Shown here piece by piece: positions 11,196 to 19,401 of a DNA stretch of 64,000 nucleotides. The position numbers and the translations under genes were made by a program. Each line of letters opens with the position of its first letter. Within the stretch, counting starts at the first letter, position 1. The DNA is taken from positions 806,001-870,000 of the forward strand of contig NZ_SCNN01000001.1 of the NCBI RefSeq assembly GCF_005503535.1, in the 5' to 3' direction. The DNA comes from Mesorhizobium comanense. GTDB taxonomy: Bacteria; Pseudomonadota; Alphaproteobacteria; Rhizobiales; Rhizobiaceae. The notes under the pieces were generated by a model. It did not search any database. It was not told where the DNA came from and saw only the letters and a list, made by a program, of their open reading frames with translations.

Positions 11196-11942
11196 ATGCG
11201 TCTGGAAAACAAGGTAGCCGTCATCACCGGCGCGGCATCGGGCTTTGGCGAAGGCATGGCCAGACGCTTCGCCGAGGAGGGCGCGCGGGTGGTCGTGGCC
11301 GATCTCAACGCCAAGGGCGCGGAGCGCGTTGCCGATGAAATAGGCAAGGCCGCGATCTGGACGCAGACCGATGTTTCCCTGCGCTCCGAATTCGACGAGA
11401 TGATCTATGCCGCCAAAAGCGCCTTCGGCCGCATCGACATCATGGTCAACAATGCCGGATTCACCCACCGCAACGGCGACATGCTCAAGGTTGACGAGGA
11501 AACCTTCGACCTCATCACAGCCGTCAACATGAAGGCGATCTATCACGCCGCCCTCGCGGTCGTGCCGATCATGGACCGGCAGGGCGGTGGCGTCATCCTG
11601 ACCACGGCATCGACCGCCGGTCTCCGGCCTCGGCCCGGTCTCACCTGGTACAACGCCTCCAAGGGTTGGGCGATCACCGCCACCAAGTCGATGGCGGTGG
11701 AACTCGCGCCGAAGAACATACGCGTCAACTGCCTTTGCCCGGTCGCGGGCGAGACCGGCATGCTGGAGAAATTCATGGGTGCCGACACGCCTGAAATCCG
11801 GGACCAATTCCGCGCTTCCATCCCACTCGGCCGGCTGTCGACACCGCTCGATATCGCCAATGCGGCGCTCTGGCTGGCCTCGGATGAAGCCGCCTTCATC
11901 ACCGGCGTGGCGTTGGAGGTCGATGGCGGGCGTTGCATCTGA
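11196..11942 (+). CDS. SDR-family oxidoreductase
   Basis: Classical short-chain dehydrogenase of 248 residues. The cofactor motif is TGAASGFGEGM, followed by NNAG (MVNNAGFTH) and the catalytic YNASK. The acidic residue after beta-2 (VVADLNAKG) suggests preference for NAD. The C-terminal GVALEVDGGRCI is typical of the 3-oxoacyl-ACP reductase/glucose dehydrogenase-like branch. The substrate is unknown. The gene is divergent from zwf, so a sugar or polyol substrate is possible but not shown. Confidence 0.88.
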   Translation: MRLENKVAVITGAASGFGEGMARRFAEEGARVVVADLNAKGAERVADEIGKAAIWTQTDVSLRSEFDEMIYAAKSAFGRIDIMVNNAGFTHRNGDMLKVDEETFDLITAVNMKAIYHAALAVVPIMDRQGGGVILTTASTAGLRPRPGLTWYNASKGWAITATKSMAVELAPKNIRVNCLCPVAGETGMLEKFMGADTPEIRDQFRASIPLGRLSTPLDIANAALWLASDEAAFITGVALEVDGGRCI

Positions 11943-12000
11943 GCCGTGCCTGAGACAATGCTGATGTGACCGAGAGGCGCAAGTCGACAGGGTATTTGCA

Positions 12001-13314
12001 ATGGCAGGCGTGGGAGCGAAGCTGCGGAAGATTCGCCAAACCGCGAGGCGCCGGTTATGGATCTCCCGCGCCAGGCAAGCGCGCGCGCAAAGTAAGGCGA
12101 CTTTCATTGGCGTGACCGGGAGCTCCGGCAAATCGACTTGCGTCACTCTTCTGGCGCATTTGCTGGCAGCGCAAGCATCCGTCCACACCCAGGTGTTCAC
12201 CAATTCCATCGACGCGCTTGTCTTCTCGCTGCGCAAACGTATCAAAGGCGGCAAGTTCGACTATGTCGTCTCCGAGGTCGGGGCGCGTGGCGAGGGCTCG
12301 ATAGAGCCGATGGCCAAGCTGCTGCGACCCCATGTTGCCGTGGTCACCATGGTTCGGCTGGAGCATTTCAGCAGTTTCAGGACACTCGAGAACGTGGCGC
12401 AGGAAAAGCGCGCCCTCGTCTACGCGTTGCCCGCCAACGGGCTCGCCATTCTCAATGCGGACGACCCACATGTGAAGACCATGGCGGTGGGAGCCAGGTG
12501 CCGCGTCGTGACGTTCGGCATGTCTGATGACGCCGACTATCGCATCAGCGATGTGCGCGCCGGCTACCCCGATGCCCTGACATTCAAGATGCACTGGAAA
12601 CGGAACAGCCTTCAGTTGAAGGCCCCGTTTCCCGCCGGCTATTTCTGGTTGCCGCTGGCCGCGGCAGCGGCCACGGCGCTCGAACTCGGCGTCCCGCCCG
12701 AGATCGTGGCTTCGCGGCTGGCCACATTCCTGCCTCGTCAAAACAGATGCGAACTTTTCGTCACCGGTGCCGGCCCGGAATTCATCATCGATACGGTAAA
12801 GGCGCCCTGGCACTCGATCGACCTGGCGATCGACATGATGTCGAAAGCTGTTGCCCCGCGAAAGCGCATCGTCCTCGGACAGATTTCGGACTATGCGGGT
12901 TCAAACCGCAAATACGCTAGAGCCTATAAATCGGCGCGGGAGGCTGCCGACCAGGTTATCTATGTTGGCGACAATGCCCATCGTTCCAGAGCCGGCGAGG
13001 ACGATCGCAAGAGTGGCCGCTTCCAGGAGATCAGAAGCGTGCAGGACGTCTCCGATTTCATCAAGCGGACGGCCTTGCCGGGCGAACTCATACTGCTCAA
13101 GAGTTCGGCCAACCTTCACCTGGAGAGGGTTGCCTTGTCCTGGGCCCATGATGTCCGTTGCTGGGAAAGCGCGTGTGGCAAGGAACAGGGATGCCGTGCT
13201 TGCGGATTGTACGAGGTGCCCTTCGAGCAGCACAACGACTACATCCTCAGGCGAAGGCGCGCCAGGGTCTGGCGGTTTCTCCATCGGCTCGTGGGCGGCC
13301 GTCCATCGTCCTGA
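12001..13314 (+). CDS. Mur-ligase-family protein with a C-terminal Cys cluster
   Basis: 437 residues with a Mur-ligase ATP-binding motif GVTGSSGKST (37-46), the central NADDPHVKTM motif and a C-terminal domain like that of MurF. Before the P-loop is a basic segment (KLRKIRQTARRRLWISRARQ). Near the C-terminus is a cysteine cluster C387-X4-C392-X5-C398-X2-C401 (CWESACGKEQGCRACGLY), which could bind zinc and is not part of canonical MurC-F. It lies far from any dcw cluster, so a role in peptidoglycan synthesis is unlikely; ligation of an amino acid to another carrier or polymer (as in CapB-like or cyanophycin-like ligases) is more plausible. It lies 58 bases after the SDR gene. Confidence 0.75.
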   Translation: MAGVGAKLRKIRQTARRRLWISRARQARAQSKATFIGVTGSSGKSTCVTLLAHLLAAQASVHTQVFTNSIDALVFSLRKRIKGGKFDYVVSEVGARGEGSIEPMAKLLRPHVAVVTMVRLEHFSSFRTLENVAQEKRALVYALPANGLAILNADDPHVKTMAVGARCRVVTFGMSDDADYRISDVRAGYPDALTFKMHWKRNSLQLKAPFPAGYFWLPLAAAAATALELGVPPEIVASRLATFLPRQNRCELFVTGAGPEFIIDTVKAPWHSIDLAIDMMSKAVAPRKRIVLGQISDYAGSNRKYARAYKSAREAADQVIYVGDNAHRSRAGEDDRKSGRFQEIRSVQDVSDFIKRTALPGELILLKSSANLHLERVALSWAHDVRCWESACGKEQGCRACGLYEVPFEQHNDYILRRRRARVWRFLHRLVGGRPSS

Positions 13315-13362
13315 TCCTGCAAGGCAGGAATCCGGTCCAATCCTGCATTCGGATGAAATGCG

Positions 13363-14235
13363 TCAGGCGCCGGGCTTGATGTAGCTCTTGTAGATCCAGC
13401 CGGTCTTGCCGTTGTAGACGATCTGGCACCATTGCTTGCAGCTCATCACCTGCACCGAGGTTCTGGCGGGCACGGTGCCGATCGCCGCCGCCCCCTTCTT
13501 CGGTCCGCTGCGCATCGTCACGGCTCTGAGGATACGTCCTGTGCCGACCGCTGCCACCTTGTGGGATTTGGCCTTCGGCTTGCCGCCATCATCCTCGGCG
13601 GCGGGCTGCTGGTCGGGTGTCTGCGGCTGTACCTCGGGGATGGCGGCGGTTGGTGCGCCATCGGGGTTGCCGCCCGCCGCCGGAGCCGCGACCTTGGCAA
13701 GTTCGTCCGTCGCATCGGTGTCGGCCGCTGGTTGCGTGAAAGCCGCCGCTTCCGCCGGTTTGTCCTGTGGCTGCTCGGCCTGGGCGACCCCTTGGACTGA
13801 TGAAGCCGAAGCAGCAGTCGGCTTGGCCTGTGATCCGGTCCAGCGAGGATCATTGGCGGCCAGCGCCGGAATGGCGGCTTTGGCGACCGCCATGGTCGGC
13901 GTGACCTTGCTGGACTTGCGCTCGACCTGAGGTGCGGCTGCGGCGGCCGCTGTCGTCCCCGAGGAAGAAATCTTCGTCGTCTTCACCGGAATGGTTGGAA
14001 TGCTCTGTTCCGTGCTGGCTGCGGCCTGCCGCTCATTGGTCGGCAACGCCAGCCATAGCGCCACTCCGGCCACGCCGAGCAACGCGGCTGTGCCGACCGC
14101 GGCGATCACCAGGTGCGAGTTCGACCGCACTTCCTGCCAGAAAGACGGGCGCATGTCATAGCCGAACTGCATGGCAAAGCGCCGACGTTCCGGAGCACCG
14201 AAACTGAAGGGCTCTATCACTCTAGCCACCTCCAT
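13363..14235 (-). CDS. Membrane-anchored SH3-domain protein
   Basis: The chosen ATG gives about 290 residues. A single transmembrane helix follows a short N-terminal cytoplasmic part (LVIAAVGTAALLGVAGVALW). A long Ala/Pro/Gln-rich low-complexity periplasmic linker comes next, and a bacterial SH3 (SH3b) domain is at the C-terminus (RAVTMRSGPKKGAAAIGTVP ... CQIVYNGKTGWIYKSYI). SH3b domains bind peptidoglycan or peptides, so an envelope role is likely. The frame extends upstream to 14337, but that part lacks conserved character. The preceding Mur-ligase-like gene is convergent, 48 bases away. Confidence 0.75.
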   Translation of the reverse strand: MEVARVIEPFSFGAPERRRFAMQFGYDMRPSFWQEVRSNSHLVIAAVGTAALLGVAGVALWLALPTNERQAAASTEQSIPTIPVKTTKISSSGTTAAAAAAPQVERKSSKVTPTMAVAKAAIPALAANDPRWTGSQAKPTAASASSVQGVAQAEQPQDKPAEAAAFTQPAADTDATDELAKVAAPAAGGNPDGAPTAAIPEVQPQTPDQQPAAEDDGGKPKAKSHKVAAVGTGRILRAVTMRSGPKKGAAAIGTVPARTSVQVMSCKQWCQIVYNGKTGWIYKSYIKPGA

Positions 14236-14606
14236 AAGCGGGCCGATGTTCTTTCGATCGTGCCGGTCTTGCGGCATGTGATCGGCATCGGTCCCGAAAA
14301 TCAACGCGGGTGGGCCCGCAAACAAATCCCCGACCAATCGCCCAGATGCGGACCTTTCGCCCGCGATTGTGGCATCACTACGCCATTATAAGGGATTCTG
14401 CGCCTTTACAGGCATTTTCGCAACGGATCGGCTGGGCAATAAATGTTACACGAATATTACAATATTACATTTATCCGTGATCGCATGAGAGCGCTGATAC
14501 CGGTCAAAGCGCGCCCTGTCGGGACGAATTCATGCCCAGCGTTCCTGCCCTTTGTCGTCCCCAACCGAGATCGAGTTCAGCCGACAAGATCTAAGTCCCC
14601 GATGAC
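14236..14606. other. Intergenic region with an AT-rich dyad (no gene seen)
   Basis: This 371-base stretch lies upstream of the SH3 gene and downstream of puuB. Its core is an AT-rich island at 14439-14474, bounded by the inverted repeat ATAAATGT (14439-14446) / ACATTTAT (14467-14474). Inside it are two adjacent copies of AATATTAC (14453-14460, 14461-14468). The island is unlike the surrounding GC-rich DNA and is a good candidate for the promoter/operator of the SH3 gene. I see no convincing coding frame. Confidence 0.45.
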
Positions 14607-15893
14607 TTATATCCTGTCGCGAAGCGCGAACCAGTTGAGGGCCAGGAACAGCAGCGGCGTGCGGAATCGCCGGCCGCCGGGGAACGGCGGGATTTTCAGC
14701 GCCTCGATCAGTTTCAGCCGGTCACGGTTTCCCGCGACGGTCTCGGCATAGAGCTTGCCGAAGTAGTTCGAAAGCATGACGCCATGGCCGGAATAGCCGC
14801 CGGCCGAGATCACATTCGGCATGACTTCGCGCACGAACGGCTTTCTCGGCACCGTGATGCCGACATAACCGCCCCAGCCATGGGTGATCTCGACATCCCT
14901 GAGGTCGGGATAGAGCTCCACGATCTGGCGGCGGATGTGAATGTGGATGTCCTTGGGGTCGTTGACGCCATAGACTTCGCGTCCGCCGAACAGCAGCCGG
15001 CCGTCTATGGACTTGCGGAAGTAGCGCACGACGAAGCGGGAATCGTCGACCGCCTCACCGCCCGGCAGCACTTTCGAAGCCGCTCCCAGCGGCACCGTCG
15101 CGCCGATGAAGGAGCCGATCGGCATGATGTGCGCCGCGCTTACCGGCTCGAGCCTTCCACCATAGGCATTGACGGCGATCAGGCACTTCTGCGCCGTCAC
15201 CGTGCCCCTGGGCGTGGAAACCTTCACCTTGCCGCCATGGGAGACGATGCCGGTCGATGGTGTCCCTTCGAAAAGCTGAGCACCGGCCTGCGCCGCCACC
15301 CGCGCCGTGCCGATCACCAGCTTCATGGGATGGATGTGCCCGGTGCCGGTGTCCCGCGTGCCGCCGAAATAGGCTGTCGAGCCCAGCCGTTCCGCGGTCT
15401 CCTTCGCATCCATGAAGGAGATGTGCGGATAGGAGAAGCGGTTGGCCATGATCTCGGCATGGGCTTTGTAGTCGTCGACATAGCGCTGCTTGTGCGCGAC
15501 CGAAAGCTGGCCCGGGGCGTAGTCGATGTCGATCTGATTGGCGGCGGCGAAATCAAGCAGGTGGGCTTTGGCTTCCTCCGCCATGTCAAAAAGCGCCCTG
15601 GCACGCGACAGGCCGTATTCGGTTTCAAGATCCTCCGCCCAGGCACGCTGCCCCGTGCCAAGCTGTCCCCCGTTGCGGCCCGAAGCGCCATCGCCGAAGC
15701 GGTAGGATTCGAGCAGCACGACATTGGTCCCTGCCTTGGCGAGATGCGTTGCCGCCGACAGGCCAGTGAAGCCGCCGCCTATGATGACGACGTCGCACGT
15801 GCGGTCGCCGTCCAGCGCCGGATATTCAGGGCGGGAGCCGGCGCTGTCCTCGTACCAGGATCGGCCGGGGGAGATTGGGGATTGGTAGGGCAT
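14607..15893 (-). CDS. puuB: Gamma-glutamylputrescine oxidase-like FAD oxidoreductase
   Basis: 428-residue DAO-family flavoenzyme with an N-terminal FAD-binding motif DVVIIGGGFTGLSAA and the PuuB-typical opening YQSPISPGRSWYEDSAG. PuuB oxidises gamma-glutamylputrescine to the aldehyde with release of ammonia and H2O2. The assignment rests on sequence type and on the adjacent glutamine-synthetase-like puuA, with which it forms a minus-strand pair (114-base gap holding a hairpin). PuuC and PuuD are not in the window, so the rest of the route to GABA is encoded elsewhere or replaced. Confidence 0.85.
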   Translation of the reverse strand: MPYQSPISPGRSWYEDSAGSRPEYPALDGDRTCDVVIIGGGFTGLSAATHLAKAGTNVVLLESYRFGDGASGRNGGQLGTGQRAWAEDLETEYGLSRARALFDMAEEAKAHLLDFAAANQIDIDYAPGQLSVAHKQRYVDDYKAHAEIMANRFSYPHISFMDAKETAERLGSTAYFGGTRDTGTGHIHPMKLVIGTARVAAQAGAQLFEGTPSTGIVSHGGKVKVSTPRGTVTAQKCLIAVNAYGGRLEPVSAAHIMPIGSFIGATVPLGAASKVLPGGEAVDDSRFVVRYFRKSIDGRLLFGGREVYGVNDPKDIHIHIRRQIVELYPDLRDVEITHGWGGYVGITVPRKPFVREVMPNVISAGGYSGHGVMLSNYFGKLYAETVAGNRDRLKLIEALKIPPFPGGRRFRTPLLFLALNWFALRDRI

Positions 15894-15938
15894 GGTATGG
15901 TGGAGGCTCGATGTTCGAAGTGCGGTGCGGCCAATAGC

Positions 15939-15991
15939 GAGTAGGAAGTAGTGAGCAGGCGAGTGGCGAATCTGCTCACTACTGCCTACTC
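15939..15991. repeat. Long hairpin between puuA and puuB
   Basis: GAGTAGGAAGTAGTGAGCA (15939-15957) pairs with TGCTCACTACTGCCTACTC (15973-15991), a 19-pair stem with one mismatch and a 15-base loop. Further CACTACTCACTC copies follow, so the element looks like a mobile palindromic repeat built of GAGTAG/CTACTC units. In the puuA-puuB mRNA it would form a stable hairpin that could lower puuB expression or protect the upstream message. Confidence 0.75.
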
Positions 15992-16007
15992 ACTACTCAC
16001 TCAATTA

Positions 16008-17444
16008 TCAGACGTTGAGCAGCAGATACTCCCGCTCCCACGGGCTGATCACTTCCATGAAGGTCTCGAATTCCGCCCTTTTGATCGCCGCATAGGTCGC
16101 GGCGAAGGATTTGCCCAGGAGCGCGCCGAGTTCCTCGTCGCCCTCGAAGAGATCGACGGCCTCGAGCAGGCTGCGCGGCAAATCGATCTCGTCGGCATTC
16201 GCGGTCGTCAGCACCGGCGGCTCGGCCTTGATCTTGTTGGTGATGCCGATCAGCCCGCAGGCGAGCGACGCCGCAAGCGCCAGGTAAGGATTGGCATCCG
16301 AGGAAGGAATGCGGTTTTCGACGCGCCGCGCCGCCGGGTCGGAGCGTGGAACACGGAACGCCGTGGTGCGGTTGTCATAGCCCCATTTGTTGTTGACGGG
16401 CGCCGAGGCGGCCTGCGTCAACCGGCGATATGAGTTCACATAGGGCGCGAACATAACCAGCGCGTTCGGCACATGCTTCTGCATGCCGCCGATGAAATGG
16501 AAGAAGTCCTCGGTCTCCGAACCGTCCTCGGCCGAGAAGATGTTCTTGCCCGTCTTCTTGTCGATGATCGACTGATGGATATGCATGGCGGACCCAGGCT
16601 GACCCTGGATCGGCTTGGCCATGAAGGTCGCGTAGATCTCGTGTTTCAGCGCCGCCTCTCGAATGGTGCGCTTGAACATGAATACCTGGTCGGCAAGCTC
16701 GATCGGATTGCCGTGGCGCAGGTTGATCTCGAGCTGGCCCGCGCCTTCCTCGTGGATCAGCGTGTCGATCTCCAGGCCCTGACGTTCAGAGAAATGATAG
16801 ATGTCGTCGATCAGCTCATCGAATTCGTTGACGCCGGCGATCGAATAGCCGGCTCCGCCGCCGATGGCACGGCCCGACCGGCCGACGGGTGGCGTCAGCG
16901 GATAGTCCGGATCCGGGTTCTTGCGCACGAGGTAGAACTCGATCTCGGGCGCCACGACAGGCTTCAGCCCGCGCTTGTCGTAGGCGGCAAGCACGCGCTT
17001 CAGCACGTTGCGCGGTGTGAACTCGACCGAGCGGCCATCCTGATGCACGAGATCGCAGATCACGGCGGCCGTCGGGTCTTCTTCCCAAGGCACCACGGTC
17101 AGCGTCGAAAGATCCGGCATCAGCTTGAGGTCGCCGTCGTCCTCGGGATAGTGGAAACCGTTGCCGTCCTCGGGATAGCCGCCTGATATCGTCGTCATGA
17201 AGACGGCCGAAGGCAGCGCCAGCGAGGTGTTGGAGGTGAATTTCTTCGACGGCATCATCTTGCCGCGCGCCACGCCTGCCTGGTCGGGCGTGATGCATTC
17301 GATGTCCTCGATGCCGCGCCATTCCAGCCAGGCGCTGACTTCCTTCCAATCTTTGACACCACGTTGGTTTTTGACGAAGGCAGGCGTGCGGACGCGTCCT
17401 CCGCGGCTCGACGGACGGACTTCCTTTTTTGCAGGCGGCATCAT
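16008..17444 (-). CDS. puuA: Glutamine-synthetase-family gamma-glutamylputrescine synthetase
   Basis: 478-residue GS-fold ligase that would join glutamate to putrescine with ATP. Glutamine-synthetase catalytic segments are present: the metal/substrate region VAPEIEFYLV, EGAGQLEINLRHGN, the ATP-loop segment AMHIHQSI and the arginine segment NRTTAFRVPRSDPAARRVEN. It begins with a basic N-terminal extension, and the start codon could lie slightly downstream. It is first in the puuA-puuB pair, and potFGHI polyamine uptake genes lie 6 kb away, so putrescine is the likely substrate, although related GS-like enzymes use ethanolamine or other amines. Confidence 0.87.
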   Translation of the reverse strand: MMPPAKKEVRPSSRGGRVRTPAFVKNQRGVKDWKEVSAWLEWRGIEDIECITPDQAGVARGKMMPSKKFTSNTSLALPSAVFMTTISGGYPEDGNGFHYPEDDGDLKLMPDLSTLTVVPWEEDPTAAVICDLVHQDGRSVEFTPRNVLKRVLAAYDKRGLKPVVAPEIEFYLVRKNPDPDYPLTPPVGRSGRAIGGGAGYSIAGVNEFDELIDDIYHFSERQGLEIDTLIHEEGAGQLEINLRHGNPIELADQVFMFKRTIREAALKHEIYATFMAKPIQGQPGSAMHIHQSIIDKKTGKNIFSAEDGSETEDFFHFIGGMQKHVPNALVMFAPYVNSYRRLTQAASAPVNNKWGYDNRTTAFRVPRSDPAARRVENRIPSSDANPYLALAASLACGLIGITNKIKAEPPVLTTANADEIDLPRSLLEAVDLFEGDEELGALLGKSFAATYAAIKRAEFETFMEVISPWEREYLLLNV

Positions 17445-17588
17445 TCACCAGATGGAGTTTCAGATTTCCCAGTATAGCCGTGCCCCGCGATGGAAGGGAA
17501 GGGGAGCCGACCACGGCATTTGCCGCGAGGTTGAAAATCGCGCCCCGCTCAGCTTAGGTTCGGCTTGTCCTTTTTCGGGAAGCCGGCG

Positions 17589-18305
17589 ATGCGAACCAGC
17601 AGTGAACTGACCACGATCGGCTTCGACGCCGACGACACACTTTGGCAGAACGAACAGTTCTTCCGCATGACGGAGAAGCGCTTCGCGGCAATGCTTGCCG
17701 ACCATGGCGAGGAGAAACAGATTTCGGCGCGATTGCTCGAGGCTGAGCGGCGCAACCTTGCCGTCTATGGTTTCGGCATCAAGGGGTTCACGCTCTCGAT
17801 GATCGAGACGGCGATAGAAGTCACCGACGGGCGCGTGCCCGCGTCGGTGATATCGCGGATTCTCGATGCCGGCCGCGAGATGCTGAGCCATCCGGTCGAA
17901 CCCTTGCCGCACGCGCGTGAGACGGTGGAGAAACTCGCCGGCCTCTTCCGCCTCGTGCTGATCACCAAGGGCGACCTCTTCGATCAGGAGCGTAAATTGG
18001 CGGCATCCGGCCTCGGCGAGCTGTTCGACGCGGTCGAGATCGTGAGCGACAAGAATGCCGCGACCTATGCGCGTCTTTTCAGCCGCCACGGCGACGGTCC
18101 GGCAAAAAGCATGATGGTCGGCAATTCGTTGAAGTCCGACGTGGTGCCGGCAATCGAAGCCGGTGGCTGGGGCGTCCATGTGCCGCACGAACTGACCTGG
18201 GTGCTCGAGCATGTCGAGGCGCCGGTCACCGAGCCCAGGTTTCGCCAGATCTCCGATCTCGGGCAATTGCCCGAGCTGGTGCTAGGCATCGCGAGCGGGG
18301 GTTGA
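17589..18305 (+). CDS. HAD-family hydrolase
   Basis: About 238 residues with HAD motif I as FDADDTLW (Asp nucleophile and the second Asp both present), motif II VLITKGD and a C-terminal motif of the type MVGNSLKSDV. The helical cap insertion between motifs I and II fits the YjjG/haloacid dehalogenase type. It is likely a phosphatase, with the substrate unknown. The ATG at 17589 is preceded by CGGGAAG; a TTG 24 bases upstream is the alternative. Divergent from puuA. Confidence 0.85.
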   Translation: MRTSSELTTIGFDADDTLWQNEQFFRMTEKRFAAMLADHGEEKQISARLLEAERRNLAVYGFGIKGFTLSMIETAIEVTDGRVPASVISRILDAGREMLSHPVEPLPHARETVEKLAGLFRLVLITKGDLFDQERKLAASGLGELFDAVEIVSDKNAATYARLFSRHGDGPAKSMMVGNSLKSDVVPAIEAGGWGVHVPHELTWVLEHVEAPVTEPRFRQISDLGQLPELVLGIASGG

Positions 18306-18376
18306 CCGCGACCTCCGCTTATCCGCTTTCTCCCGATTTCGACTGGAAGCCCTGTTTCCTGAAATTGCGCCAGAGC

Positions 18377-18416
18377 CGGGTGATTTCGGGTCAGATCGAA
18401 ATCTGAATCATGCCCT
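18377..18416. repeat. Palindromic intergenic repeat between convergent genes
   Basis: The core hairpin is TCAGAT (18391-18396), loop CGAA, ATCTGA (18401-18406). The flanks GGGTGATT and AATCATGCCC are near-complementary. It overlaps the stop codon of the receiver gene and lies between convergent genes. I recognise the general form (TGATT ... AATCATGC) from rhizobial intergenic repeats. It may work as a bidirectional terminator. Confidence 0.55.
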
Positions 18417-18858
18417 AGCGGCGGACCAGGCGGTCGATCACCGGCTGCAGGCGCTCGGGCGTAATCGGCTTGGCCACCACCACGTCGACGACGCTCGACA
18501 GGCCAAGGCTCTCCGGCGTGCCAGTCTTGGTTGAAAGCAGGATCACGGGCGGCAGCGATTTTCCTGAAGTCCGGCGCAGTGTTTCGATGCCGGGCATGAG
18601 ATTGTCGCAGTCCCTGTTGTCGGGGCCGCCGTCCAGCACGATTGCCCCGGGGACCAGCGACCGCAAGGTTCTCGCCGCCATGTCGGGAGATTCCGAGATT
18701 GGCCTTAGTCCTGAACGCTCTACGATCTTCGATACCACCACGCGGTTGATCGGCGATTTCCCCACGACAAGCACGTGCGAGGGATCATGGATCGTCTCGG
18801 TGCTTGAACTCCGGATCCCCAGATTCAGATGGTTCGCGGTCTCGCCTTCACGGCTCAC
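18415..18858 (-). CDS. Degenerate response-regulator receiver protein, stand-alone
   Basis: 147 residues forming a single REC-like fold with no output domain. The phospho-acceptor position is kept (VLDGG, D76) and so is the conserved Lys (VAKPI, K130). The acidic pair that binds Mg2+ after beta-1, normally DD, is replaced by Gly-Lys (LVVGKSPINR, G33-K34). Phosphorylation is therefore doubtful and the protein may act as a pseudo-receiver. The helix following the pocket (SPINRVVVSKIVERSG) still resembles DivK-like receivers. No kinase is adjacent. Confidence 0.75.
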   Translation of the reverse strand: MSREGETANHLNLGIRSSSTETIHDPSHVLVVGKSPINRVVVSKIVERSGLRPISESPDMAARTLRSLVPGAIVLDGGPDNRDCDNLMPGIETLRRTSGKSLPPVILLSTKTGTPESLGLSSVVDVVVAKPITPERLQPVIDRLVRR

Positions 18859-19040
18859 AGGGCACCCAAGTCGGACAAGAAAGTTCGCCCCTATTTCAAT
18901 GCAGAGTTGAATCTGGCGCCAATTGGCGTGAGATCGCAGCCCATGTCAAGTTGAAATAAAAAATCCTCCGATATACCTGCCGCGACAGTGGATGCAAGCA
19001 ACAGTACTGTACTGCTCTGTCCACGGTTCGGTTGCATGAA

Positions 19041-19077
19041 AATAAAATTCACCTGCGCAGATGTCTGCGCAGGTGAA
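19041..19077 (-). terminator. Rho-independent terminator of the aceA operon
   Basis: Perfect 14-base arms TTCACCTGCGCAGA (19048-19061) and TCTGCGCAGGTGAA (19064-19077) around TG. Read on the minus strand, the stem is followed by TTTTATT (19047-19041). It lies 25 bases past the small gene that follows aceA. Confidence 0.9.
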
Positions 19078-19101
19078 GGGTACGGCTGCGACGATTTCGG
19101 G

Positions 19102-19344
19102 TCAGCCGTGGCTCTGCTGGGTGACGATCACCGGGATCAGAAGGTCGCCCCAGTTGCCGTCGCCGCCATGGTGTCTGGCCGAACGCACCAGCTCGACCGA
19201 GACGCCCGCCTCGACCGCCTTCATCACCGACTGGTTGAGCCGGTGCAGGTCGTTGGCCAGCATGCGGATCGTCGCCTGCTGGTCGACGCTCATCGCGCTC
19301 GACTGTTCTTCTGCCCGTTCCTTGACGCGGCTTATCGATGCCAT
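19102..19344 (-). CDS. Small hypothetical protein downstream of aceA
   Basis: 80 residues, charged, with an amphipathic central helix (QQATIRMLANDLHRLNQSVM) and a C-terminal GNWGDLLIPVIVTQQ. There is no signal peptide. A good ribosome site (AGGAGA, 6 bases before the ATG) and a strong terminator 25 bases after its stop argue that it is real and co-transcribed with aceA, whose stop lies 57 bases upstream. I do not recognise a characterised family. Co-expression suggests a link to glyoxylate-shunt or acetyl-CoA growth. Confidence 0.7.
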   Translation of the reverse strand: MASISRVKERAEEQSSAMSVDQQATIRMLANDLHRLNQSVMKAVEAGVSVELVRSARHHGGDGNWGDLLIPVIVTQQSHG

Positions 19345-19401
19345 TGGTCTTCTCCTGTGTCTGCGGCCCTGTTGGGCGTTTCCTCGGTGTTTCCCGCTCC
19401 G

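Noticed and set aside
14443-14751. 102-codon plus-strand open frame overlapping the puuB end
   Set aside because: No ribosome site, overlaps the 3' end of puuB on the other strand, no recognisable domain.
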